Assembly: GCF_030704535.1 (NCBI RefSeq) | Contig: NC_081807.1 | Coordinates: 2,583,001 to 2,647,000, forward strand | Length of the DNA: 64,000 nt | Reading direction: 5' to 3' | Source: Vitis vinifera | Taxonomy: Eukaryota; Streptophyta; Magnoliopsida; Vitales; Vitaceae | Translations under genes and position numbers: made by a program | In this document: one piece after another, positions 37,554 to 50,200 of the stretch | Numbering within the stretch: position 1 is the first letter of the stretch | Layout: every line of letters starts with the position of its first letter | Notes under the pieces: generated by a model | The model's input: only the letters and a program-made list of their open reading frames with translations | Told to the model about the DNA's origin: nothing | Databases searched by the model: none

Positions 37554-37568
37554 TTAGGGTTAGGGTTT
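37554..37568 (+). promoter_or_regulatory. Telomere-repeat-like box in the DSK2 leader
   Basis: TTAGGGTTAGGGTTT, two telomere-type repeats, lies 23 bases before the DSK2 ATG, comparable to the telo-box in the SmD3 leader. Confidence 0.5.
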
Positions 37569-37591
37569 GGTGTGTTGGTGGATCGATCTAT

Positions 37592-40500
37592 ATGGGTGAC
37601 GAGGGCGATTCGAGGGACTCAAGCGTGGGTGGTGAAGGAGTCATTGTCAACATTCGATGCTCCAACGGCTCCAAATTCTCAGTCCGGACCTGCCTTGAAT
37701 CGACGGTTGGGGCTTTCAAGGCTCTTCTGGCGCAGAACTGCGATGTTCCATCTGATCAGCAGCGGTTGATTTATAAGGGTCGGATCTTGAAAGACGACCA
37801 AACCCTAGAGAGCTATGGTACGCCGTCGTTGTACTCTCCCGTATACGTGGTTTGATTTTTGGAAATTTTTTTTCTTTTTTAATTTTAGGGGAGTTTGATT
37901 TCGTAGGGTGAAATTGACCTGGGAAGTGAATATGATGAGTTTGATTTAATTGGATGATTTGTTTCTTCTTTCATAAAAAAAGTGTGTATATCCTCTCTAG
38001 TCTGCTTCGGAGATTTATACATGTTGCAGGATTTTATTATACATGTTTATAGTTTTTTTTTTAATTTCATGGATAGTAATTTTGTCTTTATTATGTGTTT
38101 GTATTTCTGCTTACAAGTGGTGGTTTTATCCAGTTTTTGAAGCTTTAGTGATCTGTTTTCAGTTTTCTTTTGGTTGTTGGGTGGTATTTGAGGATTCCAT
38201 GTCAGAAAATTTAGGAAACTAAAAGGGAAAGAAAATAAAAGTTCTAGGGGAAATAAAAGATGGGTTTTACTACGAATGAAAAATTTTAAAATTTGTAATA
38301 TTTTAGTGTATTTGATTTTCTTTCCTAATTTTCAAGATATACCAAATAAGAAAAATTTGGATACATTATTACACCAAATTCCACATGTATTACTAGGCAT
38401 GCCAGTTTGATGTAAGCCATGCTTGATATTTTTTCAAACCTTTTCCATGGTTTCAATTCGAAAGGACGTCGTTATAATGGTTATCAATACTCTTTCTGGT
38501 CTTTTTGCTGTGGTAGACCATTGATCGTTTTATTTTTCTCTTTTCTGTGGTTGAAGGTTTGCAGGCAGATCACACTGTTCACATGGTTCGGGGTTTTGCC
38601 CCAGCTGCATCAACACCTGCGACTGGTGGTACTGCTTCTGCTACTACTGCTGCTACTGCTGGAAGTCCTCTTCCTCCAGGTTCAGGTGTCAGACAGGGTG
38701 CTAGTTCCGATGAAAGTGGGGGCATTGGAGCTGCTGGCATGAGGTCACCTTTATTTCCTGGACTTGGTTTGGGTAGTTTGGGCGGTACTGGAGCATCTGG
38801 GTTGTTTGGAGCTGGATTTCCTGAATTTGAGCAAGTGCAGCAGCAATTGACTCAGAACCCCAATATGATGAGGGAAATAATGAATATGCCTGCCATTCAG
38901 AACTTAATGAATAATCCTGACCTAATGCGCAGCTTGATTATGAATAACCCTCAAATGCGCGAGATCATTGACCGAAATCCTGAGCTTGCACATATACTTA
39001 ATGATACTGGCATCCTCCGGCAGACCTTGGAGGCTGCAAGGAACCCTGAGCTGATGCGTGAGATGATGCGAAACACAGATAGGGCAATGAGTAACATTGA
39101 ATCTTCTCCTGAGGGATTCAACATGCTCAGGCGTATGTATGAAAATGTTCAGGAACCATTTCTTAATGCTACGACAATGTCTGGTGACAGTGGAAACACT
39201 TTGGGTTCAAACCCATTTGCGGCTCTTTTAGGGAATCAAGGTGGGGCCCAAGCCAGAGATGGGTCTAACAACCCTTCTACCACTGGTGCTGAAGCAACGG
39301 CAGGGCTTACTGCTCCAAATACTAACCCACTTCCTAATCCTTGGAGTGCTGGTAAGACTTCATTGGATCTTACTTGTGGATGTACACCATGCTGTCAGAT
39401 TCTTTTCTTATTTTTAATTCTTTATTTCTTCTCTCTAGTTACTAATGGAAAAGAAAAAAACGTAGTGAACTGGAAACCAATTGGTAATTTTTGAAATATA
39501 GATAACATTAATACTTATTTTTAGATATGTTAAGTTGAAAGGGACCTATCTGATCTCACTATGAGATGCACATCTCATCATGCAGCACCTGAAATTATAT
39601 TAATTATTTGTAGTTTACCCCTCATGGTTGATGGACATGTAAAGAATTCTTGACTTTTGTGTTACTGTTTGTTCTCAGCTATAATTTTCCAAGCACAATA
39701 TTTCTTTGTTTTTAATCACTGTTGCTATTATTCTTAATAAAATGCTAGTGGTAATGTTTCAATTAATTGTGATTTAGGTGGTGCCCAGACAAACAATACT
39801 GCGAGGTCAATTCCTGCTGGGGATGCAAGGGCTCCAAGTGTTGCTGGTTTGGGAGGGCTTGGTCTCCCGGAGATGGAACGCATGCTTAATGGCATGCCAG
39901 ATGCTACCTTATTTAATCAGTTGTTGCAAAACCCAGCTGTGTCCCAGATGATGCAAAGCCTACTTTCCAACCCCCAGTATATGAATCAGGTATGCTAATA
40001 TCATGTTAACTGAACAGATGGTTATATGCTTGTTTCTCTGATGTTGTGTGACATCATTTCTTGATTTCAGATTCTCAACTTCAACCCACAACTGCGTGGT
40101 ATGCTTGATATGAATCCTCAATTAAGAGAAATAATGCAAAACCCAGAACTTCTTCGTCAGTTAACTTCCCCTGAGACAATGCAGGTACATCAGTTTAAGC
40201 AGTTGATTTGTGTGTCTTTAGTGTATGTGCAGGACAAACATCATTGATGACTTTGTGTGGGTTTTATATTGGGAACATGATGTTGATTAATAGTTGATTC
40301 CTCTATCATGCTTGCAATGTCAAACTTTAATCTCCATGGACAAGCATAAAATTTTTTGGCTATTGTTTGTGGAATTGTATTTGAGCTAAGTGAATTGCTT
40401 CTAGAGTGTTTTTCGTAAGGTGGAGGTGAATTGTAAGTTTCCTTTGTTTGACCCTTCCTTTTCTCCCTTTTCCCTCTTGCAGCAAATGATGTCTTTGCAG

Positions 40501-41446
40501 CAGTCACTTCTCTCTCAGCTTAATCGGCAGCAATCAACCCAGTAAGTCTGCATATTTCTGACTCATTTAATTTGGTGGTGGGATATCGAATAGTCAATAG
40601 TTCTACTTGCTCTTAGGTTTTGATGGGTGCCGTGCTCTTTTGCCACCGTTACTTGGCAAAAAGTAGAAAATAGAAATTCAGATGATTAATTAAAGCATCT
40701 TGATGCCCTATTAGAAGTTGATATCTATTTTGGTTGACATAGAGTTCATTCTGATTTTGTACAATACTGTTAGCACGCTTCAAAGCAGGGTCATTATGGA
40801 ATCAGACCTCATTTCTGTTTTATTTTGTTGATGACCATTGTAGCTCTAAATGTCCAAATGCTATGTGAAAAACCATGACTATGGGATTTAAACACACTCT
40901 TATGTGTACGAGTTCTCAGCAATGGTTACTGTTGATTGGGTTAATTGTCATTTTTTTACTGCTCTTGCAGGGAACCAGGTCAGACTGGTGGTGGGACTAC
41001 AGGTATATAAGAAAACTTGAAATCCAATTTATTGTTTCAGTTTTTTTTTTTTCTGCATGATTGTGTAATATTTTTGCAAATAGCAGGAACACCCAATAAT
41101 ATTGGGTTGGACTTGTTGATGAACATGTTTGGTGGGCTTGGAGCTGGGAGCTTGAATGTTCCAAATACGCCTGATGGTTACATTTCTCTACCTTTCTGTT
41201 TTTTTTTTTTGTTTTTTTAAATATAAATTTCTTCTCTTGATGATAGATGCATGTTCAGCTCATTAGTGAAATTTTATCTTTCATTTTTTACCTGTAGTAC
41301 CACCTGAACAACTCTATGCGACTCAACTGTCACAACTTCAAGAAATGGGTTTTTTTGACACTCAAGAGAACATCAGGGCACTGCGTGCTACTTCTGGGAA
41401 TGTTCATGCTGCGGTGGAACGTCTCCTGGGTAATCCTGGCCAATAA
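37592..41446 (+). CDS. DSK2: Ubiquilin, ubiquitin domain-containing protein DSK2
   Basis: A shuttle protein that carries polyubiquitinated proteins to the proteasome and to autophagy: its UBL docks on the proteasome and its UBA binds ubiquitin. Eight exons join in frame: 37592-37817, 38557-39351, 39778-39989, 40071-40184, 40483-40541, 40971-41002, 41087-41176 and 41298-41446, giving 558 residues. UBL is about residues 17-90 ([36 protein letters not shown]). STI1-type repeats lie at about 160-280 ([19 protein letters not shown]) and 375-470 ([17 protein letters not shown]). The UBA is about 512-556 ([20 protein letters not shown]), followed by NPGQ at the C terminus. Exon 7 has a TAGCAG tandem acceptor that could add one alanine. 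The Ala/Thr/Gly-rich linker after the UBL is ordinary for the family. Confidence 0.96.
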
Positions 41447-43400
41447 ATTTATTGCATTCTGTTTTTATAATTAATGGAGGACTCTCATGTGGACATGTAA
41501 GATTAGCCAAATTGGGTGCGGTGTCTATGACATGAGAGGTGCTGGCACTTTCGGGTTCCATTTTGGAAATGTGAATAAGCAAGTACACGCTATGATAGAG
41601 CTGTGAACTTGTTGATATAGGCTTATGCATTACTGGACTATTTTGGTGCCCCCTCTTATCTCTCTGCCCCAACCTCCCTTCCTCTCTCTCTCTCTCTCTC
41701 TCTGCTCATGTACATACACATTCTTAAGTATTTTTCTATCAAATGTTTGAGAATTTATGAGGACTAACCATGTTTATGGACATGCTTTGTGTTAGTTTCT
41801 TTTTTATTTGTTAATTTTCAACTGGTGGAAGTTATTGGGAATATTTGGGTGGTGTGAATCACTGTTGGAGAAGAAAAATGCAGTAGGGCAAAGGATTTTA
41901 ACAGGACTTCTATTCATCTGGATATGCCTGACTCAGTATATAGGCATAAACACGTTTTCAACAGCAAGTTGTTTTTGAAATTAATGATTTTGGTGTTCAT
42001 TGTGAGTCTCGTATATGTACATACATATAATCTGATTAGGGTGGTCATGCAGGTCTCTCCTAAACCACTTGCAGTTTTCAGTTTCCCTTTGGTCATCATA
42101 TATGATCGTAATACCCATGTGTGGCCTTGCATTGGTTTTACTAAACCATTCTACTGCATTACTCTCTACATTGGCTTATTCACCATCCAATGCATTCGAG
42201 AAGACCCTTGGGTTGTTGGAGCCTTTCTGATAAAATGCCTCGCGAGAGAGCCACTAGATCATCATTTGGCTTTGCTAGTTGGTGCCCGTAAGATAAGGGA
42301 CTCGTGTTAACAAAAAAGAAATGCATTTGCAAATTCATGAAATGCCCAAGGAGTTACAATCATTCTAATAGTTTCTCAAGAAATAATTTGTCAGCGAGTG
42401 GCAACATCAATATAATATATAATAAAGAATAAAGAATGATGTGACATCTATTAGCACTTTAATCTTCATGGCCAAGACACGTGACATGATGATAGAGGGC
42501 CACGATCCCATGCCATGATGATAGAGGTTGTGCCAAGACACGCATAGGTGTGACAGGGGCTGTGCCAAGACATGTAAAGATTATGTTTGAATCCTTGAAA
42601 AGTCAAAGAGGAAAAATAATAAAAAGGATTTAAAAATTAAAAATCAATACTTATTTTTATATTTTATTTAATTATTTTAATATTTTATTTAAAATTCGTT
42701 TTTATTTAATTATTTTATATGAAGATTAAATAATTTATAAATATATAAGCTTCTTATTATTTTTTATTATATTTGATTTTTTTTCTTATTTTTTATAATA
42801 AAATGATGAGCAACATTTTTTTTTTCTTTTTTAATGTTTTTTTGGAATCAAACATAGTAAAAGGATTTTGACTCCTTTTGAATTGACTTTTGAAATGTTA
42901 GAAGGTTATGTTTTAAAATTAATTTGAGTTTTTATTTATATTTGATTAATTTTAATAAAAAAATATATGAAATTAAAAAGAATGGTTATTATTCAAATTA
43001 AAAAATATTACTTCTTACCCGAGTTCTAATTGGCTTTATTAGTGTAGGCACGGGAAGGTTTGGACCCCATGGAGAGTATTAAGGGTTTGACCATGAAAGA
43101 TTCCTCGGTTATAAAAATAAAATAAAAATAAATTATAATCGGTTTTATTAAAGAAATTATTTAATATTCAAGAAAAATTTTATGATATTAACATTATGTT
43201 CTGAAAATTATGAATTGGACGCAAGCCGAACACGCAAAGTCTTCCACACGGGCTTTGATAAGGATTGAAATTCTTACTCCACGTGCTATGGAAGCGGAAT
43301 CTCTGGGGCAAAATGTCAGAGTCTTTAAAAATCATGGGCTTATACGTGTTTTCCTGAACTACAGGGACCAGTGTGCAAATTTATTAACTTTTCACTCCAC
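41447..43400. other. DSK2 3' flank with microsatellite, short repeats and a MITE
   Basis: Contains the DSK2 3' UTR, a (CT)n run at 41681-41703, imperfect short repeats at 42468-42575 (GCCAAGACACG-type three times, CATGATGATAGAGG twice), and a MITE at 42576-42860. From about 43200 the composition becomes more balanced, which may be the promoter of the next gene. Confidence 0.4.
42576..42860. mobile_element. MITE, ATTATGTTTGAATCC-type termini
   Basis: The left end ATTATGTTTGAATCC and the reversed right end ACTATGTTTGATTCC enclose about 285 bp of AT-rich non-coding DNA. It belongs to the same family as the elements at 13020-13274 and 35594-36163. Flanking AAAG/AAAAG could be a remnant of a target duplication, not certain. 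Confidence 0.6.
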
Positions 43401-43508
43401 AATCAAAACCAGATAAAAATGGCATACGATTGACTTTGGTGAGGGAGGAAGCTCTTCTCTCTCTCTGGAGCTTTAAGCTTCCAGGACGCCTTCGTTGTTC
43501 TCTAAGGT
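43401..43508 (+). other. Possible non-coding first exon of the 53512-55500 gene
   Basis: The segment has the look of a plant 5' leader: a (CT)n stretch, balanced composition, and a good donor (CTAAG then GTAACC) at 43509. The next plus-strand coding exon lies about 9.8 kb downstream, past the nested retroelements. If they are joined, the repeats sit in a leader intron. This is inference only; no RNA evidence is visible. Confidence 0.25.
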
Positions 43509-44769
43509 AACCATTCTCCTTCCCCTCTGCCTTGTTTCGAAATCCCATTTTTTTTGTTCTTTTCTTCGCCATTTGGTTCATGCATCCATGAATGCAAATT
43601 TGTTGCTTGTTTATGCTTCAATGGGAGATTGTTGGTGATAAAATTAATTTTTGTTCCTGTTGATTTGACGGGAATGAGGGTGATTCTTGTTTGCTTTCTC
43701 CCTTCTTTTTCTGGATAGTGATTTTTTTTACCGCTTTTTCTTTTTCCCTTTGTCTTTTTTTGTAGTGAATTTTTTATTGTATGTAGTGATTTTGACAAGT
43801 TTGTAGCTATCGTTTGGATGGGTCCTGCTTATTTGTTAATCATAAACTGAACCCATGTTTCTGATTTTGGGAAATTGATTACTTTGTGGGTAGTTGGAGT
43901 ATTCTGGATTTGGGTTGCTCTTTTTGGGCATTGTAGTATTGGGCCCAATCATTGGTTCAGAGTGAGGATAAGAAGGAATTGAGTAAACTTATAAATTGGT
44001 TATAAAGTTGATTAATTTCTGATACAGAAGAAGGTATGCTCTAGCGGTTGATGCTTTTGCGTTGCATATCCATCACAAACTCAGAGTATCAAGCTTAGTT
44101 TGCTTGCTAGAATTACAGAAGATGATGGTCTTTGAAACGAAAATGGGGGTATTTTTTGGGTTTGTGGCAATTTGGAAGTGTGACTCAAACTTGTTCAAGT
44201 TGGATTTTATAGCTAAGGATGGGATTAAAGTTGCTGGCTGGAGCATTGCGACTTCCATATTGTCCTGTTGGTAGTGTGATTGAGATAAGATTCAAATGTA
44301 AAGTGTTTGGGAGAATGCTAATGAGGGACAGAGTTAGAGAGAAAATGATCAACTTAGTTACTGGTTTGAGAGCTCGAACACATATACATATATAGCTCAT
44401 TACATCGGAGAAATTTCTAGTGAATTCTGCAAAAATCTTATGTGTACAAATGAATGGGTACAACTAATTCTAACTAAATCCCTGAAATATCAGCATTAGA
44501 GAAGTTGACTATTAGAGCCAAAGTAAGAACAACCCGAATGGTAGTGGGCTTCACAACAGGACTAAACATTTCAAAGTTATCAACACCAAGAGTTTGATGA
44601 AACCCTATAGTCACCAATTGAGCTTTATACAATTTGATACTACTCTCAGGCTTGTATTTCAACCTATACAACCACTTACATTCAATGACATTCTGAATAG
44701 GACATGAGGGGAACCAAATCCAAGTATTATTCTTGATAAGAGCCTTCTACTCAAGTGTCATAGCCTATT

Positions 44770-45774
44770 TCAATAGGAAACGACAAAGGGATATATTGAT
44801 AGAAAAAAAAAAAGTACAAGAGAAGGATGAGAAATCCTCCCACCAAAGAAAACTAAATTACAAGAATACAAAAACAAAAAAGTACATAGTAAAAACAAAC
44901 AAACTCTCTAGATTAGACCAACCCTTTGGAATTACACACCACTAATCAGTCAAGTTGTAACACATTAAGGGGAGTCCCCTTAAAAACCTTAGAACAGAAA
45001 GCCCAAAGAGAAGCAAGGAAATAAATAGAAACCCAAAGATACTTTGAATTCTTTACTTTATCCTAAAAAATCATCACGTTTCTTTCCAACCACACAACCC
45101 AAATTAAAGCGATGCTCGCAGCTTGCCACAACACTATCCCTCTCTTAGATAAACCAAAACCATTATAATTGATGGACAACATGTCAAAGATGTTCCTTGG
45201 GGGGACCTAATCCATCTTGGCTAACTGAAATAATCTGTGCCACAACCCCATCGTCAAAGAGCAATGTAGGAAAAGATTATCTACTGATTCCCCATGCTTC
45301 ATGCACAGAATACAAATATCAGGACTAAGAGCTTTGTAGGGTCTTCTCAATTGTAGCAAGTCATTAGTATTTACCTTCTTGTGTGCCACTAACCAGACAA
45401 AGGACTTGACTTTGAAAGGTACTTGAGAATTCCAAACAAACTTAGTAGGAAAAACCGGAGGAGAACTAAAAAATTGGGATAAGGCTAGAAAGAAAGATTT
45501 AACTGAAAAAAGTCCTGAGGAAAGATAAAGGCCAGGATCTGGCATCTGAAACCGAAGGTGATAGATGCAAACCATCAAGTGACCGCATGAGGCCTTCTAA
45601 ATCTTCTATCTTAGAATCTGAAAGTTTACGACGTAAATTAAAGTTCCAAGAGAAAGGACTAGTAGAACTGAGAATTGAAGAAATAAGAATATTTTTATCT
45701 GAAACTACTCTAAATAGTCTTGGATATTGGGATCCCAAAGGTTGGTCCCCCCACTAATCTAAATAGTCTTGGAT
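44770..45774 (-). mobile_element. 5'-truncated L1 LINE (L1-B) inserted in the copia fossil
   Basis: Flanked by a 17-bp target duplication, AAGTGTCATAGCCTATT (44753-44769) and AAGTGCCATAGCCTATT (45775-45791). The 3' end (minus strand) is a T-rich/poly-A tail at about 44790-44815. It keeps only the C-terminal part of ORF2: the zinc-binding region of plant L1s, with VWNSQVPFKVKSFVWLVAH and CILCMKHGESVDNLFLHC (about 45207-45578). Reverse transcriptase and endonuclease are missing through 5' truncation, the usual outcome of incomplete reverse transcription. Confidence 0.85.
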
Positions 45775-45943
45775 AAGTGCCATAGCCTATTGCTATTCAG
45801 TCGACTTAATGACCTCACAAAAAGAGGAAGGCTCACAAATTTTGGAAGAGGAAACAAAGTTGAACAAACACAAATGATGCTTAAAAATACCACATTGTGA
45901 TATCCCACATTAGTTAGAAGAAGAAATTTTTGACACTATACAT

Positions 45944-48900
45944 TTTTTTTTGATAGGTAATAAAAGGGCTTGAATTAGAAACGCATAAAAGATGGCAAAA
46001 CAAGTACACACGAAGTATACAAACAACGCCCAAAAAAAAGCTATGCAATAAGGAAAGAAAAAATCCTTCCCCTTACTTGACAAACAACCAATCTACCAAA
46101 TCAATTAAAGACAACGTGTGATCCTCTATATACACCTTAACCCAATTCACAAAAGTATTCATGCGAATAGATTTAATTGCTTGGTTGGAACGCTTGACAT
46201 CATTGAAAGCTCTTCTATTCCTTTCCTTCCAAATAGTCTACATTAAGCATAAGGGGGCAACCCTCAAAGTTTTTTGCTGATTTTTACCCATAAAAGATCC
46301 GTGTCAACATAACAAATTCCTTCTAACTGAGGAATGCATAACCCATTGCACACCAAAAAGGGAATCGATCAAGTTCCACAACATTCTAACCTAGTCACAA
46401 AACAAGAGTAGGTGATCAGTGGTTTCCTCATCTTTTTTTGCACAATTAACACCTATTCAGGATATTCCATCCCCTCATTTTCAGCTGGTCAAGAGTCAAA
46501 AGTCTACTCCAAGATGCTTCCTAGGCAAAAAAATTAGCCCAAGACCTCCAAATAATACTAAACGGACAAGGGTCTCTAGAAGTCCAAGTGTAGGAGCAAT
46601 AAAGAGATCTAACTGAAAATTTGCCATTCTTTCTTTCTCTCCAACCCAAAATGTCCTCCATTTCTCTTCTAACAACTAGGGGTTGTAGTTTATGAAAAAA
46701 AGTCTCCACTTCTCCCATTTCCCAATCATTAAGATGTTTTGAAAAGTGAGGGCTCTAGCTACCCAAATCCCCACCCTTCTCTCATGCCTCTTAACACCTA
46801 ACCATCTTTATTTACTACCAACAAAAATAAGTTAGGGAAAACTTCTTTCAAAGTTTGGTTCTTGCATCACAAGTCTTTTTAGAACTTAACCCTTCTCCCG
46901 TTCCCAACTATAAAGTGAGATCTACTTATTATATCCTCCCATTCATTTCTAATGGCTTTCCACACCCCCACCCCCACACCATAACCTCCTCTCACTCCTT
47001 TTGAACATCACCCTCCTTCCTCTTCTCCAAACTTCCCAATGATGACTTGTTTGCAAAGGAGCTCCCTTTCTTTTGCAAGTCTCCAACTCCACTTCCCAAG
47101 CAAGGCTTTGTTTAGGGCCACAAGGTTATGAATTCCAAGGCCTCCTTCCTTCTTATCTACATAAACTGAATTCGAATTCACCAAATAAGGCTTTTTCTCT
47201 AGGGCACTGCCGCCTCATAAAAAATCCCTTTGAATCTTTTCGAGTCTTGAACTCACTTTTCTAGGAATAAAAAAAAAAGACATGAAATAAATCGGGAGAC
47301 TTGGTGCTTTTGATCAAAGTAAGCCTCCCGCCCTTAGAAAAGTATTGTCTCTTCCACATTGTTAATTTTTTTTCTGAATCTCTCTTCCCTTGCATCCCAC
47401 ACCATCTTGGAAGATTTAAAAGAGGCAACGAAAGAAAGACTCTGTTAGGATAGAGCCCTTAAAAGTATGATATGATGTAGCAAATTTGGAATTTATTATT
47501 CATTTGATGATATTCCAGGTTCACTTTTATCTATCTTTATTTCATGCTTTATACTCTATGAGCATTTTGACCTAATATCTTTTGCATTGTACATGATTTG
47601 GATACATTAGGAGTTATACAAAAGATCCAAATCATGAGTTCTTTGCAAGTAGATGATTTGCTCGCAACCGGTTTGTGGACTTAGGCAATTCATTTGAGGT
47701 TGTAGTGCATTGCCTCCTAATTGGAGGGATGATTAGTCTTGACCATCGAGATGAATTTCCAATGATGAGTGCACTAGTGTGTATGGTTACACATTGGATA
47801 GGACCTATGATGAATTATGACATAAGGTTATTAGGTACTCATAATTTTACCAAGCTGTGTTGTACTGTACTGTTTCTCAACCTTGAGAGAATATTAAGCT
47901 TATGTAGAAGTTAGTAATAACGTTGACCTATGAGTGAGATTGTAAGTTGATCATACATTTCTTATGGATTAGGTCATTGTTGATGGAAGTCAGTAGTAAC
48001 AAGTATTCTCAATAAAGACATCATGATATCTCATGAACTTTGAGATAGTGTATCCCCTTAGGTGATCCTAAGGATGTGTGATTATAAAATCTATGGGTCC
48101 GCAGTAATTCCTTTCGTAGAATTTGACATATACTCTTAGTGAACTAGAATGTCATTTGGTCACATAATAGGAGGATCTGTAACTCAAGGATTGTAGAGGT
48201 ACTCTTGAAAGAATAATAGCTTTTATGTTATTAGACTAATAACTAGTTCATAGGGAGACTGTATAGAGTGGATAGCAAGTCACGAACTCGAACACTTGGT
48301 GTCTTGTTGTAACATACATAGGGTACTAGAGTGTAATAGATTCTTTGTAGTGGAATGTTGAGTCAACTTCAAAATTAGATTATGAGGAAACCGGTATTAT
48401 CCTATGGGTCCTAGTAGTTCCCGCTTGAATTTATATTTCTTGATGACACGGTTTATGAGAGTTAGATGGATTTTGAGTTCACTTATATGTATAAGAGCGT
48501 TTTGGTAATTATGCAAGGTTGCATTGAACGATGTCTCTGAATTGGACTAATTAATTAATTGAAGTCCTACTAGGTTAATTAATCAATTAGTAACATTTTT
48601 CACTTAAATTAAGTGACCTAAGCCGTTGGTGGACTCAAATCACTTAACCTCAGTAAGAAGCCTATAAATACCTCTCTTAGGGGTTAGGGTTTCTTATGAA
48701 GTTTAGTCTTGTCATTCTCTCTCTGTAATCTAGAGAGAGAACCCTAACTTCCAGCCCTGAGATCTCCACCATCTTAGTGCTTAGACTTGAGGAGGAGTCA
48801 TCGGGTGAAAGATCATGATGTTTATGGGATTTGCTATGGTGTTGGAGCTTTCTACACCAACATGAATTGATCCTAGAAACATCCAAATTACAAGAATGAC

Positions 48901-50200
48901 ACTTTCTCATGACATATGATATCTATATTGGTTTTTGAAACCAAGTTTTCCCGTGTGCTTTGATCTAGAGAAGCCTAGGATAGGATTTCATGTACCCTAT
49001 CGATTCAAGGCTTGGGAATAGAGCAATCCAAAGTTTTCCAACAAACCCAAGTAGGAAGTGGTAGCTTCCCTACTTTACACCCCAACACCGAAACAACATT
49101 CTCCACTATCTCAACCTCCCTTACAAGAACTACCTCACTTTTATCCATATTTACTATTAACCCAAAGACCACCTCAAACCACATAAACACCCAACTCAGA
49201 TATCTCAGTTGATCACTGTTGGTCCCGTAAAGGATTAGGGTGTTGTTGACAAACAAAAGATGAGACACATTCATCCATTTTCCACTGCTTCTTCCTACCT
49301 TAAACCTAGAGATGAAACTACCACTTTTGGCTTTGAACAAGAATTGGCTATGAGCCTCTATGGCAAAAAAGAATAGATAAGGGGATATCGGGTCACCTTG
49401 CCTCAAGCCCCAAAGCTACAAAAAAAGGTGTGAAGGGGTATGAGAACGGAAAAGCTTGTTGCGGAAATACACCAGTTTATCCGCCTTTGCCCAAACCCCA
49501 TTTTAGGCATGACTCTTAGGAGAAAATCCCAATCGACATGATCATAAGCCTTCTCAATATCCATCTTTAAGAGGAGATCGGGTATGGTGCCTTTTAACCT
49601 AGAATCAATAGCTCCACTAGCAATGAGCACTGCATCCAAGATTTGTTTACCTTAAATAAATGCATGCTGAGTATCCAAAACCACCTCCTCCATTACTGTC
49701 TTAAGCCTATTTGCCAAAACTTTGGCAAACAACTTATATAAGCTCCTTACCAAACTAATTGGTCTAAAGTCTTTCAAATCTTCAACTCCCCATTTTTTTT
49801 GGAATCAATACCAGGAAAGTAGAATTTAAATTTTTTTGAAAGGTGCCATGAAGGAAGAACTCTTTGAAGAAAGTCATAATCTCTGGCTCGGTAAAATCCC
49901 AACAAAAATGCCAAAAAGCCATGGTAAAACCATTTGGGCTTGGAGCTTTATCTCCAGAAAGGCTACTCAAAGCTTCAAAAACTTCTTCCTCTAAAAATGA
50001 CACCTTTAGGCTTTTAGACCTATCTTCCCCCAACACTTTGAAGTGTAAACCCCTTATGCTCGATCTCTAATCCCATATACAAGAGAAGAGTATGATAAGC
50101 TCTACACACCCCATCCTTGATCTCTTCATTAGCAATCAAAGTAACCCTATTGATTTCCACTTTAGTTAACAAGTTCCTTATGGTGCGAGGATTGACCATC
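45944..50200 (-). mobile_element. 5'-truncated L1 LINE (L1-A) inside the TRIM
   Basis: Bounded by a 16-bp target duplication, TTTTGACACTATACAT (45928-45943) and TTTTGACTCTATACAT (50201-50216). The 3' end on the minus strand is TTATTACCTATCA plus poly-A, classic for plant L1s. Reverse transcriptase blocks are visible: SFLEEEVFEALSSLSGDKAP (about 50000), [19 protein letters not shown] (about 49550), MRQGDPISPYLFFFAIEAHS (49406) and LLFVNNTLI (about 49260). The last stands where active elements have F-A-D-D, so the catalytic aspartates are lost. The C-terminal block lies at about 46400-47400 (KRQYFSKGGRLTLIKS). Stops and frame changes are many. Without the 1.6-kb insertion at 47430-49038 the L1 is about 2.65 kb. 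The endonuclease is absent. Confidence 0.88.
47430..49038. mobile_element. Unclassified 1.6-kb insertion inside L1-A (LTR-like)
   Basis: L1 homology stops at TYLGL on one side and resumes at the following L1 block on the other; the short sequence CAAC is present at both joins (47426-47429 and 49039-49042). The insert has no long coding frame. Near its right side it has a promoter-like TATAAATA (about 48663), then GGGTTAGGGTTTC and a CT-rich stretch, and it can be read as starting TGTTAGG (47443) and ending GATTCA (49007). A solo LTR is the most likely identity, but the family is unknown to me. It is the youngest layer of the pile. Confidence 0.5.

Larger units (their letters stand above)
34611..37591. 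other. Spacer between LAZ1 and DSK2 with SINE and MITEs
   Basis: Holds the LAZ1 3' UTR, a SINE-like copy (35083-35272), a composite MITE region (35594-36163), a second MITE (36636-37022) and the DSK2 promoter/leader (about 37100-37591), which contains TTAGGGTTAGGGTTT at 37554-37568. No gene is supported in it. Confidence 0.5.

Noticed and set aside
44025-44115. tRNA-like segment (TATGCTCTAGCGGTTGATGC) considered as a third SINE copy or tRNA
   Set aside because: The A-box resemblance is partial, the B-box is absent and no cloverleaf could be drawn.
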